IMG/VR virus record: IMGVR_UViG_3300020477_000078
Span: 1-34,376 of that record
DNA: 34,376 nt
Origin: a virus
Strand: one strand, 5' to 3'
How positions within the stretch are numbered: the first letter of the stretch is position 1; each line of letters begins with the position of its first letter. The translations under genes were made by a program, and so were the position numbers. The notes under the pieces are model-generated. The model was not told where the DNA came from, searched no databases, and saw nothing but the letters and a program-made list of their open reading frames with translations. Of the stretch, positions 16,532 through 25,453 are shown in pieces.

Positions 16532-18313
16532 ATGCCACAACGATTTCCTTCTCCGTTATCTAATCAGATAAGACCGTTTGACGCGCAGTTCGACATAAGC
16601 ACAACTGCGGGTGCCGCGTTCCGCGATGCGTGGGAGACCAACCCGTTTATATCGGCGCTGACATCTTTAGAGTTGAATGAGGCGCGCGGTCTTGGTTATG
16701 AATTTATTATTAACAAGGAAGACAGGATACGGCAGCGGTTAGAAGAAGACCCTGATAATTACCCGATCCTGTCATTGGAGGAGCAGCAGGAACAGATCGA
16801 CGCTGTCAATCTGACCAAGGTACTCAACCCGAAGTTCGGAGAGACGCAAGAAAGTCTGGATATGATTATCCGGATGAAGCAGGAAGAGCTTGCGCGTCAG
16901 ACCGTGATATCAATGGGCAAGGATGGTTTTGCTGCTGGCGCGGCGAACATCGGTGCTGGGTTTGCTGCAAGTCTGCTTGACCCGGTCAATCTTGCCGCTG
17001 GTTTCGTACCAATCATCGGACCCGCAAGATACGCTGGATTGTTAGCGCGACAGGCGACAACAGCCAGACGGTTTGGCGTGAGGGCGGCCACAGGTGCCGC
17101 AGAGGGCGCAGCAGCAACGGCACTTATAGAGCCGCTGGTGTTACTTACGACGGCCGACCGGCAAGCTGATTATGACATCTACGACACGTTCGCCAACCTA
17201 GCGTTCGGTACTGTGCTGGGCGGCGGCATCCACGGTGTTGGCGGTTACTTCAAAGACAAGATATCGCCGAGTATCAACGCGCGAACGGTGATGCAAAGCA
17301 TCGACAATGCTGAACCGGAAGCGCGGCAGGCTGCATTCAATGGCGCAATAGGCCAAATAGCGGGAGGTAGAGTTGTACAAGGTATTGACTTCATTCTGCG
17401 CGAAAGCGTGGAAACGAGTTCAGCGGTGGGCCGCGTTCTTGATGCGCGCGATCCGTTGGACATGGACGCAGTGTTGCGCGCTGGTCAAGAAGATACGGGA
17501 CCGCGTGTTCTTCCCAAACACTTAAACGAAGGCGAGCCGCAGCCGGGGTTTCCGGTTGTGGCAAACGAGAAAACGTTTAAGCGCCCAGCCCAAGCCAACA
17601 AATTTGCAGAAGCGTTGCAGCAAGAGGGGTTTGACGCAACTGTCCGACAGGTAGACGGCGGGTTCGAGGTAGATGTAAATGTCGAAACCAATATCTTTGC
17701 CCGCACACCAGACGGAGCGTATCTATCGTTCCGCGACAAAAAGCGCGCAAACAAAGCGCGGACAAGATTAAAGAAAGAAGGTGCGCTGGAAGAAGCAGCA
17801 GTCGTCAAGATTGGAGACGAGTTCTTCATCATTGATGCAAGCAACAAACGTGTCGCTGATCTTGTGACCAAGAATGCAGACAGAATCGACCTTCCAATGG
17901 AGGTGCCAGGGATCAAAACAGATGCTGTCGCAGAAGGGTCAGCGTTCTCGCTGCCATCCGCACCGCGCATCATACCAGACATCGAGTATGGCTTAGATCA
18001 GGTCCGTCTGTCTTACGCGCCCGAAAACCGAATATTCGATTTGCAAGAAAGAGAAGCACAGCAGCGCGTTGATGACATGGAGTCGACGCTAATTGACGAA
18101 TATGACGAGGCGGCGGCGCTGCGCGAAACAGATGAACTGTTGGTAGAGGTAGAACGGTTGAAGGCAGAGAATGCCGACGATCCGCTGTTGTCCGAGGCTG
18201 TTAAGATAAGCGAGCGAGAACTCGCTGACGGTGATGAAATTATTGCGAACACGCGCCAAACGTCTGCCGGTTTCCGACAGGCAGCAACGTGTATACTTGG
18301 CGGGGTTGATTAA
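16532..18313 (+). CDS. Internal virion protein D-like, first half
   Basis: A 593-aa protein. A hydrophobic, Ala/Gly-rich segment (about residues 120-240, including AGFAASLLDPVNLAAGFVP) suggests a membrane-interacting domain, as in T7 gp16, followed by a highly charged C-terminal half. The stop shares one base with the next gene's ATG (18313). Together the two genes equal the size of one gp16-like protein (T7 gp16 is 1318 aa), so the ejection protein may be split into two chains. No soluble lytic transglycosylase motif is visible. Confidence 0.6.
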   Translation: MPQRFPSPLSNQIRPFDAQFDISTTAGAAFRDAWETNPFISALTSLELNEARGLGYEFIINKEDRIRQRLEEDPDNYPILSLEEQQEQIDAVNLTKVLNPKFGETQESLDMIIRMKQEELARQTVISMGKDGFAAGAANIGAGFAASLLDPVNLAAGFVPIIGPARYAGLLARQATTARRFGVRAATGAAEGAAATALIEPLVLLTTADRQADYDIYDTFANLAFGTVLGGGIHGVGGYFKDKISPSINARTVMQSIDNAEPEARQAAFNGAIGQIAGGRVVQGIDFILRESVETSSAVGRVLDARDPLDMDAVLRAGQEDTGPRVLPKHLNEGEPQPGFPVVANEKTFKRPAQANKFAEALQQEGFDATVRQVDGGFEVDVNVETNIFARTPDGAYLSFRDKKRANKARTRLKKEGALEEAAVVKIGDEFFIIDASNKRVADLVTKNADRIDLPMEVPGIKTDAVAEGSAFSLPSAPRIIPDIEYGLDQVRLSYAPENRIFDLQEREAQQRVDDMESTLIDEYDEAAALRETDELLVEVERLKAENADDPLLSEAVKISERELADGDEIIANTRQTSAGFRQAATCILGGVD

Positions 18314-20760
18314 TGGCAAGTTTTAAAGAATGCGTTTCAACGATCCGGCAAGCCGCACCGAATTTGTCTGAACAACAAGCGCAAGAGCTGTTTGATGAAG
18401 TCCATGATATTTACGATGGTCTGAAGGCTGACGGCAACGTCGCTGACCTGGAAGCCGAGTTGACGCGCGCTGTCGAAAAGCGCGTTGGCGAAGAAGAGCG
18501 GGCCGCAATCAACGAGAAGCGTATGCGCGCCCTAAACTACAAGACGCGTATGCGCTTTATCCAGAAGCTGCGGCAAGTTCCAGATGAAGATGTGCCGCGT
18601 TTTTTGGAAAGCATCCTTGCCGGTGAGTACGGGAACAGTCCGTACAAGACTTCGATAGAGCGCACGTACCGCGCGCTGGAGCGTGACACGGTCAGCGTGT
18701 TCTTGCGTGACATTGAGAAAGAGGGTCTGGACCGCAGTCAGGCGATCAGCTTCTTACGCCGTTCAGAAAACGGCGAGTTGCTGATGCGCGAAAGCTATGA
18801 GCCGGGAAGCACCGGCAACGATACAGCACGCATCATTTCTGAGGCGATGGAGAATGCCAACGAGCGTCTGCGAAAGATGGCAAACAAGCGTGGCGCTGAC
18901 ATTGCGCGGATACCGGGTTATCTGGTCAAGCAGACCCATGACAACATCAAGATCAATCGAGCGGGAGTGCAACAATGGACGGACGACATTCTGCCGCTGC
19001 TCGATGAAGAGCGCACGTTCGGTGTGAGGGGCTTGGATGATGCGGCGAAACGCAAGCATCTGGAAAGTTCTTGGGAAACGCTTCTTAAAGGTAGGCGCGA
19101 CGACAGTATCAAGGATTTGTCTGAACCGCCGGGGTACAAAGGACCGGGCAACTTAGCAAAGAAGCTGGGGCATCATCGGTCACTGCACTTCAAGGACGGT
19201 CAGTCAGCTTGGAAGTACATGAAAGACTACGGTCTGCCAGATGTCGGCACATCGTTCATCGGCGGTGTAGATATGATGTCGCGCAACATTGCAGCCTTGC
19301 AGCATCTTGGCCCTAATCCCGAATATATGCTGAAGGAATTTATACAGCGCGCGAAACTTAAGTTAGGTGCCAAAAAAGAAGGTAAAATTAACGCAGATTA
19401 TATTAACCTTTTATACCAAGATGTAACGGGCGTCGGGTCAATCTTGCCACAATACGACACAAAGGGATGGCGTATGGCGCGCGGCATGAATTTGGCAAAG
19501 AACTTGTCAAACGCCGCTCTTCTCGGCGGTACGGTAATTACAAGTCTTGCTGACCTGGGGACGGCGGCTGTTAGGCTTAATGAGATTGGTGTTTCGTTTT
19601 TCAAGGCACACACGGCCTCGTTAGATGTTTTTACGTTGCGCGGTCGTCGCAGTGGTGAATTGCGTGAGGTTGCCGACAGCATCGGCCTGGGAATGGATAG
19701 TTTGATATCTGGCGTGCAATCACGCTGGACGGGCAATGACGGCATTAATGGTCAAGGAGCGCATCTCGTCAGTACGGTAATGCGTGTGACGGGAATGAAT
19801 TGGCTCAACGACACAATGAAAACGTCAGTGGTGTTGACGTTATCAAATTACATTGCAAAGCAAGCAGGTAAAACGTTTGATGAAATTCATCCACAACTGC
19901 GCCGAGAGATGGCAGGTTATGGAATTACCGCAGACGACTTCGCCGCTATCACTGCGGCGGTGCGTGATCTTGACGGTAAAAAGTACGTTGATCTTGATGA
20001 AATAGCCGACCGGGATATTGCTGCGCGGGCGCAAGAGTTTTTTGGCGGTTTTGCTGACAGCGCTGTCCTTACGCCGGGTGCAAGAACAAACGTCTTGATA
20101 CGAGGCGGCAAGCGAGGCGAGCCGTTTACCGAAATGCGAATGGCATTTTTTAATTTAAAATCTTATAGCATTGCGTTCTATCAAGATATTTTATCCCGCA
20201 CATGGAGCAGCGGTGGCGCGGGCGTCGGGATAGGTCTGCATTTAGTTTTGAGCATGACCGTTTACGGCCACATAGCAAATTTGTTTAAAGACCTCGCGGC
20301 AGGGAAAGAGCCACGCGAAGTAACAGTAGAAAGCTTTCCAAAAGTATTTATGGACGCGTTCCTAACAGCGGGCGGTCTTGGGTTTTATGGCGATTTGATG
20401 ATCGGCGCTCTTGGAGAGCAACGCATGGGAAAAGGATTTGCAGAGGCAGTTGGCGGTCCCGTTCTTGGCAACGCGATTCGGTCGCTAAGAGCATTGGGCG
20501 ATCTTGGTGAATATGCTCTTGGCGATGATGAAGCGTTAGACCGCGCCGCATACAAGGGCTTGCGCACTGTAAAACAAATGATACCGGGTGCCAATATTTT
20601 CTACACCAGACAGGCACTGGATTATTTAGTTTGGTGGGAAATGGCCGAGTATCTACGCCCTGGTTGGGCGCAAAACTTTGAAGAGAGAGTGCGAGAAGAA
20701 ACCGGGCAAGAGTTCTATCGAAAGCCCACCGAATCCGTCTACGGCGGTTTATTAAACTAG
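18313..20760 (+). CDS. Internal virion protein D-like, second part (possible polyvalent-protein-like domain)
   Basis: An 815-aa, helical protein starting on the last base of the preceding stop codon. Residues 80-400 are charged and helical. The last third holds hydrophobic helices (LVLSMTVYGHIANLFKDLA and FLTAGGLGFYGDLMIGALG, about 640-700) and closes with a Trp-rich segment. The C-terminal part resembles large polyvalent protein-associated domains such as LPD38 in tailed-phage internal proteins. It is likely ejected with the DNA. Assignment is by context, size and hydrophobic pattern. Confidence 0.55.
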   Translation: MASFKECVSTIRQAAPNLSEQQAQELFDEVHDIYDGLKADGNVADLEAELTRAVEKRVGEEERAAINEKRMRALNYKTRMRFIQKLRQVPDEDVPRFLESILAGEYGNSPYKTSIERTYRALERDTVSVFLRDIEKEGLDRSQAISFLRRSENGELLMRESYEPGSTGNDTARIISEAMENANERLRKMANKRGADIARIPGYLVKQTHDNIKINRAGVQQWTDDILPLLDEERTFGVRGLDDAAKRKHLESSWETLLKGRRDDSIKDLSEPPGYKGPGNLAKKLGHHRSLHFKDGQSAWKYMKDYGLPDVGTSFIGGVDMMSRNIAALQHLGPNPEYMLKEFIQRAKLKLGAKKEGKINADYINLLYQDVTGVGSILPQYDTKGWRMARGMNLAKNLSNAALLGGTVITSLADLGTAAVRLNEIGVSFFKAHTASLDVFTLRGRRSGELREVADSIGLGMDSLISGVQSRWTGNDGINGQGAHLVSTVMRVTGMNWLNDTMKTSVVLTLSNYIAKQAGKTFDEIHPQLRREMAGYGITADDFAAITAAVRDLDGKKYVDLDEIADRDIAARAQEFFGGFADSAVLTPGARTNVLIRGGKRGEPFTEMRMAFFNLKSYSIAFYQDILSRTWSSGGAGVGIGLHLVLSMTVYGHIANLFKDLAAGKEPREVTVESFPKVFMDAFLTAGGLGFYGDLMIGALGEQRMGKGFAEAVGGPVLGNAIRSLRALGDLGEYALGDDEALDRAAYKGLRTVKQMIPGANIFYTRQALDYLVWWEMAEYLRPGWAQNFEERVREETGQEFYRKPTESVYGGLLN

Positions 20761-20770
20761 GACAAAATCA

Positions 20771-22648
20771 ATGGCAGTTTCGGCAACAACGTCTACCGTA
20801 AGTTTTACGGGTAATGGAAGCACAACGGAATTTGCAGTAACGTTTGCGTTTCAAGGAACAGGCACAACCGCAGAAATTGAGGTTGTTGAGCGTGTCATTG
20901 CAACGGGCGCAGAGACGGTCAAAAGCAACCCGTCTAATTTTACGGTCACAGGCGGCAACGGCAGTACCGGAACGGTCATTGCTGCATCTGCTCCAGCAGA
21001 CACGGTGCAATGGCATATTCGTCGCACGACAACGCGCACCCAAACTACCGATTACATTGCCAATGACCCATTCCCGGCAGAAACACACGAACTTGCTCTT
21101 GACCGTCTTGCAATGTCTCAGCAAGAAATCCAAGAAGAGTTAGATAGAACGTTCAAGGTTTCACGAACAAACGCAATTACAACACCGGAATTTGTTGATA
21201 ATGCAAGCACCCGTGCAAACAAAATTTTAGGTTTTTCTAGTGACGGTAATACTCTTGAAGCAATTACAGGAAGAGTAAACTCTGTTAGTGTTTCAAACGT
21301 TGCTGTCGATGGTAGTGGTGATAGTCAGGCTGCAACCGTGGCATTTACTGCCAGCACTGGCGCTCTTGCGTTGGGCATTCCGGTTGGGTCAAACGGAGCG
21401 GTGGGCTCGACCGGATCACAAGGCCCAGATGGCGTCGGCGGTCTGCCGTACACCTTTAGTACCACAACAGCTGACGCCGATCCTGGCGCGGGCGTGATCC
21501 GGCTGAACAATGGAACGCTCGGCAGCGTGTCGCAAATCTTTATTGATGACAGCACAGCGGCGAGCGGCAATCCTGATGTGTCTGCGTTCATTCTTACTTG
21601 GGATGATTCGACACAAACGAGCGACCGTGGACAAGTGACTATCGTCAAAAAGGCCGCGCAACAAAATTTCGCAACGTACAAAATATCGGATGCTTCGGTA
21701 GACGCTTCGGGTTATGTAAAACTGAATTGCACTCACGTTGTGTCGAACGGCTCGTTTAGCAATAGCGACGCGGTGCTTGTGTCGTTTGTGCGAACAGGCA
21801 ACGCGGGCAGTCTTGCCGATCCGATGACGACACGCGGCGACATCATCGTGCGCGACAGTTCAAACGCGACAGCGAGACTTGCGGTTGGCAGCGCAAACAC
21901 AGTTTTAAAATCTGATGGCACTGACGCGGCATATGGTCAAGTCGCCACCGCGATGATTGCCGACGACGCGGTGAGCCTCGCCAAGATGGCGAGCGGCACT
22001 GACGGTAACCTCATCACCTACGATACGTCGGGGAACCCAGCGCACGTCGCGACCGGAACAAGCGGGCAGGTGTTGACGAGCAACGGCGCGGGCGCGGCTC
22101 CGACGTTTCAGGCTGTGGCTGGTGCTCTTGAATTTCTTGGAAGCACAACCGCTAGCTCCAGCGCAAGCATCAGTTTCACTTCGTTGATGTCAAGCGATCA
22201 CGACAATTATATGTTTGTTTTCAACGGGATGCGCCCTGCGACAGATGGTGCTGAACTTCATATGCTTCTCTCCACGGACAATGGCTCGTCGTTTCTGAGC
22301 AGCAGCTATGCGTTTGTGATCCCGGCCAACTTCTTCATAGGCGCCAGCGGTAACGGTGGAAACACTGAATCAACAAGCGCATCTACAATCCAACTCAGCA
22401 GCGGAATGGGCAATGATGCCGACGCAGGTGTGACGGGGAACTTGTACGTTTGGAATGTCAACGATTCAGCAAAGCGCACATCCGTTTACTTCGAATGGAT
22501 CGGCGAAGAAGGAGTTAACGTTGGAGCCGCTGGTCATAGCTGGGGGTTCCATCTCACCGCTGCGGTTCACAATGCGGTTCAATTCAAGTTCAATTCGGGA
22601 AATATGGCGGACGGAAAGATAAAAATGTTCGGTATCAAGAACAGTTGA
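20771..22648 (+). CDS. Tail fibre / receptor-binding protein (T7 gp17-like N-terminus)
   Basis: A 625-aa fibre. The first ~150 residues carry the T7-type tail-attachment block (SFTGNGSTTEFAVTFAF, then DRLAMSQQEIQEELDRTFKV). A short collagen-like stretch follows (GSNGAVGSTGSQGPDG, about residue 205), then repetitive Ser/Thr/Ala/Gly beta regions and a C-terminal beta-rich domain likely to bind the receptor. Trimeric fibres of this type decide host range. It is followed directly by a tail fibre assembly-like gene. Confidence 0.87.
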   Translation: MAVSATTSTVSFTGNGSTTEFAVTFAFQGTGTTAEIEVVERVIATGAETVKSNPSNFTVTGGNGSTGTVIAASAPADTVQWHIRRTTTRTQTTDYIANDPFPAETHELALDRLAMSQQEIQEELDRTFKVSRTNAITTPEFVDNASTRANKILGFSSDGNTLEAITGRVNSVSVSNVAVDGSGDSQAATVAFTASTGALALGIPVGSNGAVGSTGSQGPDGVGGLPYTFSTTTADADPGAGVIRLNNGTLGSVSQIFIDDSTAASGNPDVSAFILTWDDSTQTSDRGQVTIVKKAAQQNFATYKISDASVDASGYVKLNCTHVVSNGSFSNSDAVLVSFVRTGNAGSLADPMTTRGDIIVRDSSNATARLAVGSANTVLKSDGTDAAYGQVATAMIADDAVSLAKMASGTDGNLITYDTSGNPAHVATGTSGQVLTSNGAGAAPTFQAVAGALEFLGSTTASSSASISFTSLMSSDHDNYMFVFNGMRPATDGAELHMLLSTDNGSSFLSSSYAFVIPANFFIGASGNGGNTESTSASTIQLSSGMGNDADAGVTGNLYVWNVNDSAKRTSVYFEWIGEEGVNVGAAGHSWGFHLTAAVHNAVQFKFNSGNMADGKIKMFGIKNS

Positions 22649-22658
22649 GGATTTGACA

Positions 22659-22952
22659 ATGTCTAGACACAAAACGGTCGTGACGCCGAGCGGCTCTGAA
22701 AACATTGAAATAACTGGCGACGAACTTGCTGCCCTTGAAGCAGCCGAAAAAGCGTGGGCTGACGGCGCGACCGGCCGAGCGTGGGCTGCGCTACGAGAAA
22801 AACGAAACGCTCTCCTTGCCGAAACAGATTGGTGGGCACTGCCGGATTCACCGACAATGACATCAGAGCAGACAAGGTATCGATCTCAATTAAGAGACTT
22901 ACCAGAAAACACTTCTGATCCATCTAACCCGTCGTGGCCGACGAAACCGTAA
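22659..22952 (+). CDS. Tail fibre assembly chaperone-like protein
   Basis: A 97-aa protein. The segment REKRNALLAETDWWALPDSP followed by TMTSEQTRYRSQLRDLP is characteristic of the small phage tail assembly chaperone family (Phage_tail_APC type). It probably folds or trimerises the fibre encoded just upstream. I chose the ATG at 22659, 7 nt after TGAGGA, over an in-frame TTG six bases earlier. Its stop shares a base with the next ATG (TAATG). Confidence 0.8.
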   Translation: MSRHKTVVTPSGSENIEITGDELAALEAAEKAWADGATGRAWAALREKRNALLAETDWWALPDSPTMTSEQTRYRSQLRDLPENTSDPSNPSWPTKP

Positions 22953-23173
22953 TGTGGATCATTGTTATTTTTATGTTCATGCCATCGGGCGTTGACCAAA
23001 ACGCACTTTTAGTGACCCACTTAAACGACCAGCCGCTTCAATTTTCTAAAATTGAACACTGTTATGAACATGTGACAAAAAATCTCGACGGTCTGAAAGT
23101 TTTGGCGCGCGAGCATTACGGTAACTCTCCTATTGCAAAGATTGACTGTGTAAAAAAGAGTACGGAAGTATGA
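22952..23173 (+). CDS. Small exported or membrane-anchored protein, unknown
   Basis: A 73-aa protein with a hydrophobic N-terminus (MWIIVIFMFMPSG) that could be a signal or anchor, then a polar domain with two cysteines (CYEH and DCVKK). The start is taken at the ATG overlapping the previous stop (TAATG). An in-frame GTG at 22934 is possible but has less context. It opens the lysis region. No family recognised. Confidence 0.55.
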   Translation: MWIIVIFMFMPSGVDQNALLVTHLNDQPLQFSKIEHCYEHVTKNLDGLKVLAREHYGNSPIAKIDCVKKSTEV

Positions 23174-23325
23174 ACGATCTTAAAAACATTGGCGATGCAG
23201 CGGCAGGGGTGACAGGATTCGCCGCTTTTTTTGAATGGTTACCAACAATCGCCGCAGCGTTGACCGTAATTTGGTACACCGCTCGCATTGGTGAATGGAT
23301 GTGGGAAAAATGGAAAAAGCAATAG
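23170..23325 (+). CDS. Small holin-like membrane protein (51 aa)
   Basis: A 51-aa protein starting at an ATGA overlap with the previous gene. The Gly/Ala-rich segment and helix (AAFFEWLPTIAAALTVIWYT) form one or two membrane passes and the C-terminus is charged (EWMWEKWKKQ), as in small class II holins of podoviruses. It would time membrane permeabilisation for the lysozyme encoded downstream. The position in the lysis cluster supports this. Confidence 0.7.
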   Translation: MNDLKNIGDAAAGVTGFAAFFEWLPTIAAALTVIWYTARIGEWMWEKWKKQ

Positions 23326-23654
23326 CCGCTGTCGCGGCTCTTTTTTTACTTTGCGCTTGCGTAACTAAAGCGCAGACACCGCCGGACAAAACTCAAGTGC
23401 AGATGGAATTTCCTGTCCCGTCAATTTTGCGTCAAGCAAAATACCCGTGCTGGACCGGAAATGAATTGCATGAACAAATTCGTAAATTTGGAATGACGGT
23501 TGTCCATCGCGGATTGGTCAGTAAAAACATTGACCCTTCGCAGCCGTTAGTTGAGATTTTTCAAAACGAAGAACATTTTGCCATTTTAATTGTTTACCCA
23601 AATCATCAAGTAGTTTGCTCAATGCTCGTTGGAGAGTCATTAGATGGAGCTTGA
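23310..23654 (+). CDS. Putative small lipoprotein in the lysis cassette
   Basis: A 114-aa protein with an N-terminal signal (MEKAIAAVAALFLLCACVT) and a possible lipobox ending at LCAC, suggesting a lipoprotein attached to the outer or inner membrane. The mature part is a compact beta-rich domain with two cysteines. The ATG at 23310 was chosen; an in-frame ATG at 23295 would add MDVGK and weaken the signal. It overlaps the holin gene by 16 nt. It may act as an outer-membrane spanin partner, which is only inferred from context. Confidence 0.5.
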   Translation: MEKAIAAVAALFLLCACVTKAQTPPDKTQVQMEFPVPSILRQAKYPCWTGNELHEQIRKFGMTVVHRGLVSKNIDPSQPLVEIFQNEEHFAILIVYPNHQVVCSMLVGESLDGA

Positions 23655-23973
23655 CGCTCGTATGCTGATAACGCTGGGCGGTATGGCGGCTTCAATTATT
23701 ACCAGCTTCATCGTCGTTCGGCAAAAAGTGTCCGAGCTTGAGGCTGACGTTAAGGAAACTTTATCAAAGCTTGGTAAACTCGATACAAGATTAGATCGTA
23801 ATGACACGCAAACCGATCTTGTCGCGCAAAAGCTGCAAGTTATTGCTGACATGAACAGTCCGTCAGAACGAGATAAACTTAGTCGCTCATTAGAAAATGT
23901 CAGTGTGCGTCTTCAATACCTTGACCGTAGCGTTGATCGACTTGAACACATGCATAACGGGAAGCATCCGTGA
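23644..23973 (+). CDS. Membrane-anchored coiled-coil protein (candidate i-spanin)
   Basis: A 109-aa protein with one N-terminal membrane helix (residues 7-25, MLITLGGMAASIITSFIVV) and a long coiled coil after it. This N-in anchor plus coiled coil is the layout of Rz-like inner-membrane spanins, which bridge to an outer-membrane lipoprotein. The neighbouring lipoproteins (23310 and 25190) are possible partners. It overlaps its neighbours at both ends. A structural tail role is an alternative. Confidence 0.5.
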   Translation: MELDARMLITLGGMAASIITSFIVVRQKVSELEADVKETLSKLGKLDTRLDRNDTQTDLVAQKLQVIADMNSPSERDKLSRSLENVSVRLQYLDRSVDRLEHMHNGKHP

Positions 23974-24407
23974 TTAAAGAATTACAAAGTGAATTGGAAG
24001 CTGACGAAGGGTGCAAATACCAAATTTATTTAGACCACTTGGGATACCCTACAGCCGGAATTGGACATCTGATTACTGAAAAAGATGACGAATTTGGCGC
24101 TCCGGTCGATACTCCAATTTCTCGCAAAAGGATTGACGAGTGGTTTAAACAGGACATTGGATATTGCTTAGACGATTGCCGTGTAATTTTTGCAGATTGG
24201 GACGAGCTTCCCCAAGAAGTGCAAAAAATTACTGCAAACATGGCGTTTAATTTAGGCCGGGTGCGATTGTCCAAATTTTCTAAATTTATCGCCGCTGTAA
24301 ATGCAGGGGAATGGCTTACCGCCGCTTCCGAAATGAACGATAGTCAGTGGCGTAGGCAAGTGCCAAACCGCGCACAGCGGCTAATCAAACGTATGCGGTC
24401 AGCTTGA
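23970..24407 (+). CDS. Endolysin, T4-type lysozyme (GH24)
   Basis: A 145-aa muramidase that cleaves the peptidoglycan backbone. The catalytic triad has T4-lysozyme spacing: E13 (EADEG), D22 (YLDHLG) and T28 (PTAGIGH). The C-terminal helices with NMAFNLG and the WRRQVPNRAQRLIKR basic end complete the fold. There is no signal peptide, so it needs a holin for release. The GTG start at 23970 overlaps the preceding stop (GTGA). Confidence 0.93.
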   Translation: MIKELQSELEADEGCKYQIYLDHLGYPTAGIGHLITEKDDEFGAPVDTPISRKRIDEWFKQDIGYCLDDCRVIFADWDELPQEVQKITANMAFNLGRVRLSKFSKFIAAVNAGEWLTAASEMNDSQWRRQVPNRAQRLIKRMRSA

Positions 24408-24808
24408 GCACTCAAATTGGTCGAGTCGGTGACCGTCTTGTTGCATCGGTTCTTGAAAGTTTCGGCGCAAAAACCGCCATTGCAAACACTGATGGTTTTG
24501 ATTTGATTGTCTACTATGACCAAAGCTGGTTTCGCGTTGAGTGCAAAGCTACTGGTCAAACCGAATCAAACGGAAAAGTGTATGCATTTAATCCGTCAAC
24601 CGGAAGCAAAAACAAAACGACAATCACTAATAAACACTGTGACATTGTCGGCTTTGCTGCACTGGATCTAAGGCGTGTTTTATTTCTTCCAGCATTAGCT
24701 GTCACAAGTCCGACAAAGCGGTTTTCGCCTAAAAAATTTACACCACTAAACGAATTCAAAACCTGGATCGAAGCAGTTGAGCGAGTGAAAAATGATACCA
24801 TTAATTAG
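24404..24808 (+). CDS. PD-(D/E)XK nuclease, possibly group I intron homing-type
   Basis: A 134-aa protein with a TTG start overlapping the lysozyme stop. The nuclease core is visible: GDRLVASVLESFGA, then D33 (GFDLIVYY) and E46-C-K48 (RVECKAT), the D...ExK triad of PD-(D/E)XK enzymes, and a later strand FAALDLRRVLFLP. The general pattern resembles both Holliday junction resolvase-type nucleases and the PDDEXK_5 family that includes the I-Ssp6803I homing enzyme. Its placement between the lysozyme and the 3TM holin is unusual and may mean a freestanding mobile gene. Confidence 0.7.
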   Translation: MSTQIGRVGDRLVASVLESFGAKTAIANTDGFDLIVYYDQSWFRVECKATGQTESNGKVYAFNPSTGSKNKTTITNKHCDIVGFAALDLRRVLFLPALAVTSPTKRFSPKKFTPLNEFKTWIEAVERVKNDTIN

Positions 24809-25193
24809 CGCAATAATGCCAATGGTTGGCGAAGTTGTTGACAGACTTGTGCCTGACAAGTCGGGAGCCGCAAAGGCAAAGCAAGAGCTAGAAGCAAAGC
24901 TGGTCGATGCCGCGATGGCGGGGCAGCTTGGCAATTTAGAAATTAATAAGGTTGAAGCGTCGCACAGATCGATCTGGGTGAGCGGATGGCGGCCATGCTG
25001 CGGCTGGGTTGCCGCTGTCGCGCTAGGCGCGCACTATTTGATTTGGCCGACCGCGCAGTGGGTCGGTACGTTGGTCGGCTTTCATGTGCCGCCGCCCGAA
25101 TTTGATATGGATCACCTCATGACCATCCTTATGGGAATGCTCGGGCTTGGCGGTTTGAGGACATACGAGAAACAGAAGGGCTTGACCAAGTGA
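24792..25193 (+). CDS. Holin, 3TM superfamily (GTA-type)
   Basis: A 133-aa membrane protein. It has the marker WRPCCGWVAAVALGAHYLIW (about residues 66-85) and further hydrophobic helices (GTLVGFH and MTILMGMLGLGGL), as in GTA_holin_3TM proteins of alphaproteobacterial phages and gene transfer agents. The N-terminal acidic helix is also typical. It permeabilises the inner membrane for the lysozyme encoded upstream. The start is 17 nt inside the previous gene. Confidence 0.88.
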   Translation: MIPLISAIMPMVGEVVDRLVPDKSGAAKAKQELEAKLVDAAMAGQLGNLEINKVEASHRSIWVSGWRPCCGWVAAVALGAHYLIWPTAQWVGTLVGFHVPPPEFDMDHLMTILMGMLGLGGLRTYEKQKGLTK

Positions 25194-25453
25194 ACCAGCC
25201 ACAAAACTGGCGCGGTACACGTTCAGCACCTGGGTCAACTATCACAAGTTTTCTAACCATTATTGCACTTGCCCTGGTGCTGTTTTTGTTCGCTGGATGT
25301 GTCCATGTTGCAATGCTTGGAACAATGACAAATATGGCACAGCTTCACCAAATGAACGAATTAAAACGTCGCGTTGAACTTCAAGAAGCTGCGCCTAAAA
25401 TATCATCCAAAACATCACCGTCTGACATGGCACTTGACCGCTCCTCAAAGTAA
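25190..25453 (+). CDS. Small membrane or lipoprotein at the end of the lysis region
   Basis: An 87-aa protein, GTG start overlapping the holin stop. A hydrophobic helix (about residues 18-42) ends in FLFAGC, which fits a lipobox. A coiled-coil-like helix (HQMNELKRRVELQEA) follows. This may be the outer-membrane spanin component or a simple membrane protein. Its last 73 nt run convergently over the integrase gene, an unusual overlap. Function uncertain. Confidence 0.5.
   Translation: MNQPQNWRGTRSAPGSTITSFLTIIALALVLFLFAGCVHVAMLGTMTNMAQLHQMNELKRRVELQEAAPKISSKTSPSDMALDRSSK

Noticed and set aside
20771-22648. Diversity-generating retroelement acting on the tail fibre, as in BPP-1
   Set aside because: No reverse transcriptase ORF and no template/variable repeat pair near the fibre gene were seen in the window.
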